A stretch of 11,372 bases of DNA from Aalborgiella sp031422495 (GTDB taxonomy: Bacteria > Pseudomonadota > Gammaproteobacteria > Burkholderiales > Burkholderiaceae_C): NCBI GenBank assembly GCA_031422495.1, contig JANPLX010000206.1, positions 1-11,372 of the forward strand, read 5' to 3'. Each line of letters starts with the position of its first letter. The stretch's first letter is position 1. Shown here piece by piece: positions 1-7,460 of the stretch. The notes beneath the pieces were generated by a model. It did not search any database. It was not told where the DNA came from and saw only the letters and a list, made by a program, of their open reading frames with translations. A program made the position numbers and the translations under genes.

Positions 1-601
1 CCCAGACCCAAGCGGCGGCCATTGGACATCGCCACCACTGTCTGACAAAGCCTGGTACCCGATCTACGAAAAGATGGTCGAATGCGACATCCCCGCGATG
101 ATTCACGTCTCCACCAGCTGCAACGCCTGCTTCCACACCACGGGCGCACACTACCTGAACGCCGACACCACCGCCTTCATGCAGTGCCTGACCAGCGATT
201 TGTTCAAAGAATTCCCCACCCTGCGCTTTTTGATTCCGCACGGCGGCGGCGCGGTGCCCTACCACTGGGGCCGTTTCCGCGGCTTGGCGCAAGAGCTGAA
301 AAAGCCACTGCTGCAAGACCATTTGCTAAACAACATCTACTTTGACACCTGCGTCTACCACCAGCCCGGCATTGATTTGCTGAACACCGTGATTCCAGTC
401 AAAAACGTGCTGTTTGCAAGCGAGATGATTGGTGCGGTCCGCGGCATCGACCCCGAAACCGGCCACTACTACGACGACACCAAGCGCTACATCGAAGCGT
501 CCAAAATTTTGAGCGATGCCGACCGCTATCAAATCTACGAAGGCAACGTTCGACGCGTATTCCCGCGTTTGGATGCTGCACTCAAAGCCAAGAATATTTA
601 A
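1..601 (+). CDS. pmdE: 4-oxalomesaconate hydratase (PmdE/LigJ), 5' end outside window
   Basis: Partial gene; the frame is open from base 2 to the TAA at 599-601, giving about 199 C-terminal residues of a family usually near 340. The product is an amidohydrolase-fold hydratase that adds water to 4-oxalomesaconate to give 4-carboxy-4-hydroxy-2-oxoadipate in the protocatechuate 4,5-cleavage pathway. The visible part starts with PDPSGGHWTSPPL, a stretch I recognise from LigJ proteins, followed by AMIHVS, the IPHGGGAVPYHWGR segment with a likely metal-ligand histidine, and FASEMIGAVRG, whose glutamate I believe (from memory of LigJ) is a zinc ligand. An internal ATG at 74 is not the start, because conserved sequence precedes it. 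The next gene begins 16 bases after the stop, as expected for an operon. Cytoplasmic. Assignment rests on family similarity plus the exact gene order of the pmd cluster. Confidence 0.93.
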   Translation, partial: PDPSGGHWTSPPLSDKAWYPIYEKMVECDIPAMIHVSTSCNACFHTTGAHYLNADTTAFMQCLTSDLFKEFPTLRFLIPHGGGAVPYHWGRFRGLAQELKKPLLQDHLLNNIYFDTCVYHQPGIDLLNTVIPVKNVLFASEMIGAVRGIDPETGHYYDDTKRYIEASKILSDADRYQIYEGNVRRVFPRLDAALKAKNI

Positions 602-617
602 TCGAAAGAATCTCAAA

Positions 618-1301
618 ATGACCACATTAGGAATCGTCAAACGCAACATCAACCGCGCCGACAAAGCAGCCGTTGCCCAACTCGCTAAATTTGGTGTCGC
701 CACCATCCACGAAGCGCAAGGCCGCGTTGGTTTGATGAAGCCCTACTTGCGCCCGATATACGTGGGTGCAAAAATCTGTGGCACCGCCGTCACCGTGCTG
801 ACACAGCCGGGCGACAACTGGATGCTGCACGTGGTGGCCGAGCAAATCCAGCCCGGCGATGTGGTCGTGCTGGCTTGCACGTCTGAAAACAACGACGGCA
901 TGTTTGGCGACCTGCTGGCGACCTCGTTCCAAGCACGGGGCTGCGCGGGCTTGATCAGCGACACCGGCGTGCGCGACATCAAAGATTTAACCTCTATGAA
1001 CTTCCCCGTATTTGCCAAAGACATCCACGCCAAAGGCACGATCAAAGCAACCCTGGGTTCAGTCAACATCCCCGTGGTCTGCGCTGGCGTCAACGTCAAT
1101 CCTGGCGATGTGATCATTGCGGACGACGACGGCGTGGTTGTCGTACCAGCTGAATGGGCACAAAAAGTAGCCGATGCCTCCCAAGCCCGTGAAGATTTAG
1201 AAGGAGAAAAACGCGCCAAACTCGCCGCTGGCGTGCTGGGTTTGGACATGTACAAGATGCGTGAACCGCTGGAAAAAGCGGGTTTGAAATATATTGATTA
1301 A
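618..1301 (+). CDS. pmdF: 4-carboxy-4-hydroxy-2-oxoadipate aldolase (PmdF/LigK)
   Basis: 227 residues, the usual length for HMG/CHA aldolases of the RraA-like fold. It cleaves 4-carboxy-4-hydroxy-2-oxoadipate to pyruvate and oxaloacetate, the last step of the pathway, using a divalent metal. Visible motifs are GDNWMLHVV (residues 65-73), GDLLATS (97-103) and DTGVRD (115-120); Arg119-Asp120 correspond to the Arg-Asp pair that in this family polarises the substrate and holds the metal. The ATG at 618 is chosen because MTTLGIVKRNI is the natural N-terminus; the frame is open further upstream to 516, but that part lies inside pmdE. Only a weak purine run (AAAGAA) precedes the start. The next gene follows after 7 bases. 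RraA-type RNase regulators share the fold, but length and context favour the aldolase. Confidence 0.94.
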   Translation: MTTLGIVKRNINRADKAAVAQLAKFGVATIHEAQGRVGLMKPYLRPIYVGAKICGTAVTVLTQPGDNWMLHVVAEQIQPGDVVVLACTSENNDGMFGDLLATSFQARGCAGLISDTGVRDIKDLTSMNFPVFAKDIHAKGTIKATLGSVNIPVVCAGVNVNPGDVIIADDDGVVVVPAEWAQKVADASQAREDLEGEKRAKLAAGVLGLDMYKMREPLEKAGLKYID

Positions 1302-1308
1302 GGACGGT

Positions 1309-2241
1309 ATGAGCACATTTGAAAACAAAACCGAAGGTTTTACCAAGACCCCAGGTTGGCTCGACTGGTATTCTGGCCCCAGCAAACCACGCTTCAAACT
1401 TCCTGCCGGCGCAGTGGACGCCCATTGCCATGTCTTCGGCCCTGGCGATGTGTTCCCGTATGCGCCCGAGCGCAAATACACGCCTTGCGATGCGTCCAAA
1501 GAGCAATTGTTTGCACTGCGCGACCATTTGGGCTTTGACAAAAATGTCATCGTGCAAGCCACCTGCCACGGCTCCGACAACCGCGCCTTGGTCGATGCAC
1601 TCAAAGCCTCCAACGGCAAAGCGCTTGGCGTCGCTACCGTGAATCGCAACGTGACCGATGCTGAGTTGCAAGAGATGCATGCCGCAGGTGTGCGCGGCAC
1701 GCGCTTCAACTTTGTGAAACGCTTGGCTGATTTCACCCCACGTGAAGTGCTGCTGGAGATCGCCAACCGCATCGCGCCGTTGGGCTGGCATGTGGTGATT
1801 TACTTTGAAGCGGTCGATCTGCCCGAGTTGTATGACTTTTTCACCGCGTTACCAACGACCGTCGTGGTGGACCACATGGGTCGCCCTGATGTAACCAAGC
1901 CGGTGGATGGACCAGAGTTTGAGCTCTTCGTCAAGATGATGCGCGAACACAGCAATATCTGGAGCAAGGTAAGCTGCCCCGAGCGCCTGAGCGTGACCGG
2001 ACCCAAAGCGCTGAACGTTGAACAGAACGCCTACGCCGATGTGGTGCCCTTCGCCAAGCGTTTGGTGGAAGAGTTCCCAGATCGCGTGCTGTGGGGCACC
2101 GACTGGCCGCACCCGAACCTGAAAGACCACATGCCGGATGACGGGCTGTTGGTCGATTTCATCCCACAGATTGCCACAACACCTGAGCTACAGCACAAGC
2201 TGCTGGTGGACAATCCGACGCGTCTGTATTGGAGTAAATAA
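1309..2241 (+). CDS. pmdD: 2-pyrone-4,6-dicarboxylate hydrolase (PmdD/LigI)
   Basis: 310 residues, slightly longer than LigI (about 293). It hydrolyses the lactone 2-pyrone-4,6-dicarboxylate to 4-oxalomesaconate. It belongs to the COG3618 branch of the amidohydrolase superfamily, whose LigI member works without a metal. Visible landmarks are DAHCHVFGP with His39 and His41, VVDHMGRP with His189, and LWGTDWPHPN with Asp265, the likely general base that activates water. The ATG at 1309 is chosen because AAGGA lies just upstream (1300-1304); an in-frame TTG at 1294 lies inside the end of pmdF and has no such site. The stop overlaps the next start by one base (TAATG), so it is translationally linked to pmdA. 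Confidence 0.94.
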   Translation: MSTFENKTEGFTKTPGWLDWYSGPSKPRFKLPAGAVDAHCHVFGPGDVFPYAPERKYTPCDASKEQLFALRDHLGFDKNVIVQATCHGSDNRALVDALKASNGKALGVATVNRNVTDAELQEMHAAGVRGTRFNFVKRLADFTPREVLLEIANRIAPLGWHVVIYFEAVDLPELYDFFTALPTTVVVDHMGRPDVTKPVDGPEFELFVKMMREHSNIWSKVSCPERLSVTGPKALNVEQNAYADVVPFAKRLVEEFPDRVLWGTDWPHPNLKDHMPDDGLLVDFIPQIATTPELQHKLLVDNPTRLYWSK

Positions 2242-2684
2242 TGTCTTTAGAAAAGCCCTACCTCAACCTCCCCGGCACCACCATTTTTGACGCGGAGCAA
2301 AGCCGCAAGGGTTACCACCTAAACCAGTTTTGCATGTCGCTGATGAAGGCGGCTAACCGTACACGTTTCTTAGCCAACCAACGCGCCTACTTGGACGAGT
2401 GGCCGATGACGGAAGACCAAAAACAAGCTGTTTTGACAGCCGATTTGAACCGTGCCATCGCCTTGGGTGGGAATATTTACTTCCTCGCCAAACTAGGTGC
2501 TACGCATGGCAAGAGCTTCCAGCAAATGGCGGGCTCTATGACCGGTAAAACTGAGATTGAATACCGCGACATGATGATCGCTGGCGGTCGCCACATTGAT
2601 GGCAACCGCGTGATTGGAGAAGACGGCGACGCACAAGCCAAGCACCAGCCGCAAGGCAGCGGTTCTGGCAAATTATTGGACTAA
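2241..2684 (+). CDS. pmdA: Protocatechuate 4,5-dioxygenase alpha subunit (PmdA/LigA)
   Basis: 147 residues, the size of stand-alone LigA subunits (about 139). It forms the small, mostly helical subunit that caps the active site of the LigB-type catalytic subunit in the ring-opening enzyme. The sequence shows the typical helical region FCMSLMKAANR followed by LDEWPMTEDQK and GGNIYFLAKLGATHGKSF, with a low-complexity tail rich in Gln, Gly and Ser. The ATG at 2241 shares its A with the pmdD stop codon, and GGAG at 2231-2234 gives a ribosome site. A 13-base gap separates it from pmdB. In some related enzymes the two subunits are fused; here they are separate. Confidence 0.93.
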   Translation: MSLEKPYLNLPGTTIFDAEQSRKGYHLNQFCMSLMKAANRTRFLANQRAYLDEWPMTEDQKQAVLTADLNRAIALGGNIYFLAKLGATHGKSFQQMAGSMTGKTEIEYRDMMIAGGRHIDGNRVIGEDGDAQAKHQPQGSGSGKLLD

Positions 2685-2697
2685 TTAGTAAAAAATC

Positions 2698-3552
2698 ATG
2701 GCGAAAATTACCGCTTCCGTTTACACCTCCCACGTGCCCGCCATTGGCGCGGCATTGGACCTCAAAAAAGACCACGAACCGTATTGGCAACCGCTGTTCA
2801 AGGGCTACGAAAAATCCAAGCAGTGGATGAAGGACAACCAACCCGATGTGATCATCTTGGTTTTCAACGACCACGCCACTGCGTTTGATTTGTCGATGAT
2901 TCCCACCTTCGCCATCGGCTGTGCGGATTCGTACACCCCTGCGGACGAAGGCTACGGTGCCCGTCCCGTGCCAGTCGTGAAAGGCCATCCTGAGTTGGCT
3001 TGCCACATCGCTCAATCCGTCATCCAGCAAGATTTTGACCTGACCATCATCAACCACATGGATGTGGACCACGGTTTGACTGTGCCGCTGTCGTTGATGT
3101 GCGGTGATGTCAAAGAATGGCCTTGCCCGGTGATTCCGTTTGCCGTCAACGTCGTGCAATACCCCGTGCCATCGGGTCAGCGCTGTTTCAATTTGGGCAA
3201 AGCCATCCGCAAAGCGGTGGAAAGTTTTGACAAAGACCTGAACGTACAAATTTGGGGCACAGGCGGCATGAGCCACCAGCTGCAGGGTGCGCGTGCGGGC
3301 TTGATCAACCTGGATTGGGACAAGCATTTCATCGAACGCATGGTGAATGACCCCGCCGATCTCGCCACCATGCCGCACATGGACTACGTGCGCGAAGCGG
3401 GCTCGGAGGGGATTGAGCTGGTGATGTGGCTGATCGCACGCGGCGCGATGGCCGATGTGGCGGGCGGCGCAAAACCGACAGAAGTACACCGCTTCCACCA
3501 CGTGCCAGCAAGCAATACGTCCGTTGGGCATTTGATTTTAGAAAACAACTGA
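2698..3552 (+). CDS. pmdB: Protocatechuate 4,5-dioxygenase beta (catalytic) subunit (PmdB/LigB)
   Basis: 284 residues; a class III extradiol dioxygenase that opens protocatechuate between C4 and C5 using Fe(II) and O2, giving 4-carboxy-2-hydroxymuconate-6-semialdehyde. The iron ligands of LigB (His12, His61, Glu242) match His12 (TSHVPAIG), His59 (VFNDHATAFD) and Glu240 (SEGIELVMW) here, the last two both shifted by two. The active-site base His195 matches His193 in GTGGMSHQL. All four residues are intact, so an active enzyme is expected. The start is fixed by the conserved N-terminus MAKITASVYTSHVPA; no good Shine-Dalgarno is seen, which suggests coupling to pmdA. A 331-residue open frame on the opposite strand across this gene is a shadow. 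Confidence 0.96.
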   Translation: MAKITASVYTSHVPAIGAALDLKKDHEPYWQPLFKGYEKSKQWMKDNQPDVIILVFNDHATAFDLSMIPTFAIGCADSYTPADEGYGARPVPVVKGHPELACHIAQSVIQQDFDLTIINHMDVDHGLTVPLSLMCGDVKEWPCPVIPFAVNVVQYPVPSGQRCFNLGKAIRKAVESFDKDLNVQIWGTGGMSHQLQGARAGLINLDWDKHFIERMVNDPADLATMPHMDYVREAGSEGIELVMWLIARGAMADVAGGAKPTEVHRFHHVPASNTSVGHLILENN

Positions 3553-3566
3553 TTTAAAAAAGAACC

Positions 3567-4523
3567 ATGACTAAAACCATCAAAGTCGCCCTCGCTGGCG
3601 CGGGTGCCTTTGGCATCAAACATCTGGACGGCATCAAAAATATAACTGGCGTGGAAGTTGTCTCGTTGATCAGCCGTGACATGGAAAAAACCAGAGAAAC
3701 CGCCGCCCAATACGGCATTGGCCACGTCACGACTGACTTGAACGAGAGCCTAGCGCTCAAAGAAGTCGATGCTGTGATTTTGTGCACCCCCACCCAAATG
3801 CACGCCGAGCAAACCTTGGCTTGCCTGAAAGCAGGTAAGCACGTCCAAGTCGAAATCCCCTTGGCCGATACGCTCAAAGGCGCTAACGACGTGGTGGCGC
3901 TGGCCAAAAGCAGCGGTTTGGTAGCGATGTGCGGCCACACCCGCCGCTTCAACCCCAGCCACCAGTATGTGCACAACGAGATCAAAGCGGGCAAATTCAA
4001 CATCCAGCAAATGGACGTGCAAACCTACTTTTTCCGCCGCACCAACATGAATGCGCTGGGTCAAGCGCGCAGCTGGACTGACCACCTGCTGTGGCACCAC
4101 GCGGCGCACACGGTTGATTTGTTTGCCTACCAGTGCGGCAGCCCGATTGTCAAAGCCAACGCCGTGCAAGGCCCGATTCACCCCGCGCTGGGTATTGCGA
4201 TGGACATGTCGATCCAGCTGCAAGCGGCCAATGGTGCGATTTGCACGCTGTCACTGAGCTTCAACAATGACGGCCCACTGGGCACCTTCTTCCGCTACAT
4301 CGGCGACACCGCCACCTATTTGGCGCGTTATGACGACTTGTTTACTGGCAAAGACGAGAAAATTGACGTCAGCCAAGTGGCAGTCTCCATGAACGGCATA
4401 GAACTGCAAGACCGCGAGTTTTTTGCAGCCATCAAAGAGGACCGCGAGCCGAATTCCAGCGTCGCCAGCGTGTTGGCTTGTTACAAGGTGCTGGATTCAC
4501 TGGAAAAGCAGCTGAATAGCTAG
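3567..4523 (+). CDS. pmdC: 4-carboxy-2-hydroxymuconate-6-semialdehyde dehydrogenase (PmdC/LigC)
   Basis: 318 residues, close to LigC (315). It oxidises the hemiacetal form of the ring-cleavage product to 2-pyrone-4,6-dicarboxylate with NAD(P)+. The fold is Gfo/Idh/MocA: an N-terminal Rossmann domain with GAGAFG at residues 11-16, an EIPLAD segment at about 96-101 in the place of the EKP motif of this superfamily, and a C-terminal substrate domain with DHLLWHHAAHTVD starting at residue 172. It is the last gene of the pmd operon in the window; after its TAG only 61 bases remain before secB. No rho-independent terminator is visible in that gap, so read-through into secB is possible. Confidence 0.94.
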   Translation: MTKTIKVALAGAGAFGIKHLDGIKNITGVEVVSLISRDMEKTRETAAQYGIGHVTTDLNESLALKEVDAVILCTPTQMHAEQTLACLKAGKHVQVEIPLADTLKGANDVVALAKSSGLVAMCGHTRRFNPSHQYVHNEIKAGKFNIQQMDVQTYFFRRTNMNALGQARSWTDHLLWHHAAHTVDLFAYQCGSPIVKANAVQGPIHPALGIAMDMSIQLQAANGAICTLSLSFNNDGPLGTFFRYIGDTATYLARYDDLFTGKDEKIDVSQVAVSMNGIELQDREFFAAIKEDREPNSSVASVLACYKVLDSLEKQLNS

Positions 4524-4542
4524 ATTTATGGGGTTGCGGGTC

Positions 4543-4551
4543 TGAGATAAT
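4543..4551 (+). promoter_or_regulatory. Candidate extended -10 promoter of secB
   Basis: In the 61-base gap between pmdC and secB the string TGAGATAAT (4543-4551) fits an extended -10 element (TGN followed by five of six consensus bases). No convincing -35 hexamer lies at the right distance, which is common for extended -10 promoters. Transcription would begin near 4558, some 27 bases before the secB start. This would let secB be expressed independently of the catabolic operon. Inference from motif only. Confidence 0.4.
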
Positions 4552-4584
4552 CTTACCTTTGTTCAAACTCTCGAAAGCAATCCC

Positions 4585-5055
4585 ATGGCTGATGTAGCAA
4601 CTCCAACGACCGACAACAATCCAACGCCCGTTTTCCAAATCCAGCGCGTTTACCTGAAGGAATGCTCGCTTGAGCAGCCTAATTCACCGTCTATTTTGCT
4701 GGTACAAGAGCAGCCTGAAGTCGATATTCAGCTCGGTGTTGATGCTACACCTGTGGCTGACGGCATCTATGAAGTTACCGTTACCGCTACCGTGCACACC
4801 AAAATCGGCGACAAAACCGTGTTTTTAGTCGAAGCCAAGCAGGCTGGTATTTTCGAGCTGCGTAACCTGTCTGCTGAGCAAATGGGCCCGATCATGGGCA
4901 TCACCTGCCCACAAATTGTGTACCCGTATTTGCGCAGCAATGTGTCAGACATCGTTTCTCGTGGAGGTTTTCCGCCTGTGCATTTGGCTGAAATCAACTT
5001 CCAGGCGATGTACGAACAACAGCAAGCTGAAGCTGCCAAAACGCCTCTTCAATAA
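4585..5055 (+). CDS. secB: Protein-export chaperone SecB
   Basis: 156 residues, the normal length for proteobacterial SecB. It is a cytosolic tetrameric chaperone that keeps precursor proteins unfolded and hands them to SecA for export. Recognisable segments are FQIQRVYLKECSLEQPNSP near the N-terminus, QLGVDATPVADGIYEVTVT, VFLVEAKQAGIFEL, and MGITCPQIVYPYLRSNVSDI followed by GGFPPVHLAEINFQAMY. The acidic/Gln-rich tail is typical. The ATG at 4585 gives the usual MADVATP-type N-terminus; the ribosome site is weak. In relatives I recall grxC (glutaredoxin) directly before secB; here a catabolic operon takes that place. gpsA follows after a 78-base AT-rich spacer. Confidence 0.97.
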   Translation: MADVATPTTDNNPTPVFQIQRVYLKECSLEQPNSPSILLVQEQPEVDIQLGVDATPVADGIYEVTVTATVHTKIGDKTVFLVEAKQAGIFELRNLSAEQMGPIMGITCPQIVYPYLRSNVSDIVSRGGFPPVHLAEINFQAMYEQQQAEAAKTPLQ

Positions 5056-5083
5056 GTAAAATTAAGTTAAAATTGGCATAAAT

Positions 5084-5131
5084 ATGACTATAGCCGGCGT
5101 ATTTATTGCATTTATTGCTATTAAATATATA
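5084..5131 (+). repeat. Intergenic 48-bp element, copy A (before gpsA)
   Basis: This AT-rich stretch aligns without gaps, at 38 of 48 positions by my count, to the reverse complement of 7461-7508. A 17-base core, TAGCCGGCGTATTTATT, is identical (5091-5107), and so is GCTATTAAAT (5117-5126). The core holds the palindrome GCCGGC. In this copy ATAAATA (5078-5084) can pair with TATTTAT (5100-5106) around a 15-base loop. The element ends two bases before the gpsA ATG, so it occupies the position of the ribosome-binding site. Similar CTAGCGC / AATAGCT-type intergenic repeats are, to my memory, abundant in Comamonadaceae genomes. Confidence 0.75.
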
Positions 5132-5133
5132 TC

Positions 5134-6174
5134 ATGAAAATTGTCATCTTAGGTGCAGGTGCATGGGGAACGGCACTTGCAGTGAGTGCTGCCAACAACA
5201 CTGCAGCGGCGCATCATGTCACCTTATGGTCACGTGCTGCAGAGCAAGCTGCGGCGCTGCAATCGCAGCGAGTCAATGCCAAATATTTGCCACAAGTTCA
5301 GCTTCCTCAGTTGCTCCATCTTGCCTCGGGCGACTTCAAAGCACTCGTTCAAACGGCTGATATGGTCATCATCGCCACGCCGATGTCAGGTTTGCGGGGC
5401 ATGCTGCTTAAACTTGCAGATGTGACTTGCCCAGTCGCTTGGCTCTGCAAAGGCTTTGAAGCCAGCTTGGATGGTGGCGTCGGCCTGCTTGGCCACGAAA
5501 TCTACGCTCAAATCGCCGCAAATCAAGCTAAAACGACACAAAACACCACAAAAGCTGGCATAAAGACCGGAATATTAAGCGGCCCCAGCTTCGCCCTGGA
5601 AGTCGCCAAAGGTCAACCCACCGCTTTGGTTGCTGCCAGCGATTTTGCCGACGTGCGCGACGCGTTGACGCAAGCCTTCCACAGCCCCACCCTGCGCGTT
5701 TACGGCAGCGACGATGTAGCGGGCGTGGAAGTGGGCGGCGCGGTGAAAAACGTCTTGGCCATCGCCACCGGCTTGTGCGACGGCCTGCAGCTAGGCCTGA
5801 ACGCCCGCGCAGCCCTCATCACCCGAGGTTTGGCTGAAATGACGCGGCTTGGGGTGGCTTTGGGGGCAGATATCGAGACCTTCATGGGATTGTCCGGTTT
5901 GGGCGACTTGGTGCTCACCGCCACCGGAGATTTAAGCCGAAACCGCAAAGTTGGCCTGCTCTTAGCCCAAGGCAAAACCCTCTCTGAAGCCGTAGCCTCG
6001 CTCGGCCACGTAGCCGAAGGCGTCTACTGCGCCCGCACCGTCAGCCAGCGGGCGCTGTCGCTGGGGGTGGATATGCCGATCACGCAGTGTGTGGTGAAGG
6101 TGCTGGACGGCACCTTGAGTGCTAAGCAAGCAGTCGGACTGCTGATGGGGCGTGAGGCGACTGAGGAGCTTTAA
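5134..6174 (+). CDS. gpsA: Glycerol-3-phosphate dehydrogenase [NAD(P)+]
   Basis: 346 residues (family about 330-340). It reduces dihydroxyacetone phosphate to sn-glycerol 3-phosphate for membrane lipid synthesis, in the cytoplasm. The N-terminal Rossmann motif GAGAWG is at residues 7-12; LSGPSFALEVAKG follows mid-protein; VGGAVKN carries the catalytic Lys205; ARAALITRGLAEM and GLSGLGDLVLTATGDLSRNRK complete the helical domain. The start is fixed by the conserved MKIVILGAGAWG, although no Shine-Dalgarno precedes it: a repeat element fills that space. Residues about 128-146 form a Lys/Thr/Asn-rich insertion before the GPSF motif, and the DNA changes from AT-richer to GC-richer just after it (near 5580). 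Its TAA overlaps the stop codon of the convergent downstream gene. Confidence 0.97.
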   Translation: MKIVILGAGAWGTALAVSAANNTAAAHHVTLWSRAAEQAAALQSQRVNAKYLPQVQLPQLLHLASGDFKALVQTADMVIIATPMSGLRGMLLKLADVTCPVAWLCKGFEASLDGGVGLLGHEIYAQIAANQAKTTQNTTKAGIKTGILSGPSFALEVAKGQPTALVAASDFADVRDALTQAFHSPTLRVYGSDDVAGVEVGGAVKNVLAIATGLCDGLQLGLNARAALITRGLAEMTRLGVALGADIETFMGLSGLGDLVLTATGDLSRNRKVGLLLAQGKTLSEAVASLGHVAEGVYCARTVSQRALSLGVDMPITQCVVKVLDGTLSAKQAVGLLMGREATEEL

Positions 6175-6506
6175 GGTTTTAATCCGAGCACTTCTTTTGC
6201 AGCCTCTTTTCTAAGTCGATACTGAGTAATATCTATTTCACCGTCTATTAATGCGGCAACATCGGGGTCTGAATGCTGCGATTTCTTGGAATCTTGATGT
6301 CCTGAAATTAGTACACTAGCAATTAGACCAAAAACAATGACAAACGAAGGTATGTAAATTAGGAAAAACCATTTGTCCCAATCAGCGGAAATGATACCTA
6401 AGCTTCTAAGCCCAAAATAAACTGCTACGCCAATCCATAATGGCCAAAAGAACCGATTTGCACGACGCGCTAATGTATTAGTTTTTTCGGAAGTCTTTAT
6501 TAACAA
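6171..6506 (-). CDS. Small two-helix membrane protein, unknown function
   Basis: 111 residues, not recognised. Two hydrophobic helices are visible, roughly residues 19-39 (around FFWPLWIGVAVYFGL) and 46-67 (FFLIYIPSFVIVFGLIASVL), followed by a polar, charged tail of about 44 residues that includes DPDVAALIDGEIDITQYRL. It probably sits in the inner membrane with a cytoplasmic tail. The start is a TTG at 6504-6506; there is no in-frame ATG upstream, and AGGGA lies seven bases before it on the coding strand. The gene is clearly more AT-rich than its neighbours, which hints at recent acquisition. It follows panC in the same direction with a 46-base gap and ends by sharing TTAA with the gpsA stop. 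A real gene is likely but not certain. Confidence 0.6.
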   Translation of the reverse strand: MLIKTSEKTNTLARRANRFFWPLWIGVAVYFGLRSLGIISADWDKWFFLIYIPSFVIVFGLIASVLISGHQDSKKSQHSDPDVAALIDGEIDITQYRLRKEAAKEVLGLKP

Positions 6507-6552
6507 AATGATTTCCCTGTACGTTTGATCTGTCTTTACGAATCAATAACCT

Positions 6553-7428
6553 CTAAAACTCCAAATTATCAATCAACCGCGTCTTCCCCAGCTTCGCCGC
6601 GCCCAGCACGACCAGCGGGTCGCTGCTTTGGCCGCCCATGGAGAAGCCGCTTTGAGGGGGTTGCAGGTCGGAGCGACGGCGGATGGTTAGGTAGTCGGGG
6701 TGCCAGCCTCTGGCGGCCAAGAGCGCCATGGCTTCTGACTCTAGGGCGGCGATGTTTTTGGGGATGTTGACGGTGTTGTGGCGGTAGTTCTCTGCCAACC
6801 GCTTCAACGCCATGGACAATTGCACGGCTTCAGCACGCTCTTCTGGGCTCAAATAACCGTTGCGTGAGCTCAGCGCCAAGCCGTCGTCTGCCCGCTGGGT
6901 TTCGCCACCAATCACGTCAATCGGCAGCGCAAACTGCTGCACCATGCGCTTGAGCACCATGAGCTGCTGATAGTCTTTTTTGCCAAACAAGGCGCTGCGT
7001 TTGCCCTGTGCATCTGAAAACACGCAGGTAAACAGCTTCATCACCACGGTGCTGACGCCGACGAAAAAGCCTGGGCGGAAGTGGCCTTCTAAAATATCGG
7101 CCACCTCTGGCGGCGGTGAGATTTTGAAGGTTTGCGGCTCGGGGTAGAGCTCTTTTTCGGTAGGGGCGAACAGCACGTCGCAGCCGGCCTCGCTCAACTT
7201 GTCGCAATCGGCCTGAAACGTGCGCGGGTAGGTGTCGAAATCCTCATGCGGGGCGAACTGCAGGCGGTTCACAAAAATGCTGGACACCGTCACATCACCC
7301 AGCGGCTTGGCCTGCTTGATCAGCGCCAAATGCCCAGCATGCAAATTGCCCATGGTAGGGACGAAAGCGGGGTGTTTGAACTGCGCGAGATGGGTGCGTA
7401 AATCCGCGATGGTGTGGGCGATATACAT
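6553..7428 (-). CDS. panC: Pantothenate synthetase (pantoate-beta-alanine ligase)
   Basis: 291 residues, typical for the family. It condenses pantoate with beta-alanine using ATP, through a pantoyl adenylate, to make pantothenate (coenzyme A precursor). The nucleotide-binding PTMGNLHAGH is at residues 24-33, with the paired histidines His30 and His33; FRPGFFVGVSTVVMKLF follows, then FGKKDYQQ (148-155) and SSRNGYLS (187-194), both part of the ATP site. The ATG at 7426-7428 gives the normal N-terminus, but the upstream bases are an A-rich run with no Shine-Dalgarno. panB lies 102 bases upstream in the same direction, so the two form a pantothenate operon read leftward. Confidence 0.97.
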   Translation of the reverse strand: MYIAHTIADLRTHLAQFKHPAFVPTMGNLHAGHLALIKQAKPLGDVTVSSIFVNRLQFAPHEDFDTYPRTFQADCDKLSEAGCDVLFAPTEKELYPEPQTFKISPPPEVADILEGHFRPGFFVGVSTVVMKLFTCVFSDAQGKRSALFGKKDYQQLMVLKRMVQQFALPIDVIGGETQRADDGLALSSRNGYLSPEERAEAVQLSMALKRLAENYRHNTVNIPKNIAALESEAMALLAARGWHPDYLTIRRRSDLQPPQSGFSMGGQSSDPLVVLGAAKLGKTRLIDNLEF

Positions 7429-7460
7429 GATTTTTTAATACAAATTAACGATATATTTAC

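Noticed and set aside
743..1791. Several long - strand frames across pmdF and pmdD
   Set aside because: They mirror well-supported + strand genes and resemble no protein family.
2536..3531. 331-codon open frame on the - strand
   Set aside because: It lies antisense to pmdA and pmdB, whose catalytic residues and order are clear; the His/Arg/Val-rich translation is typical of a shadow of GC-rich coding DNA.
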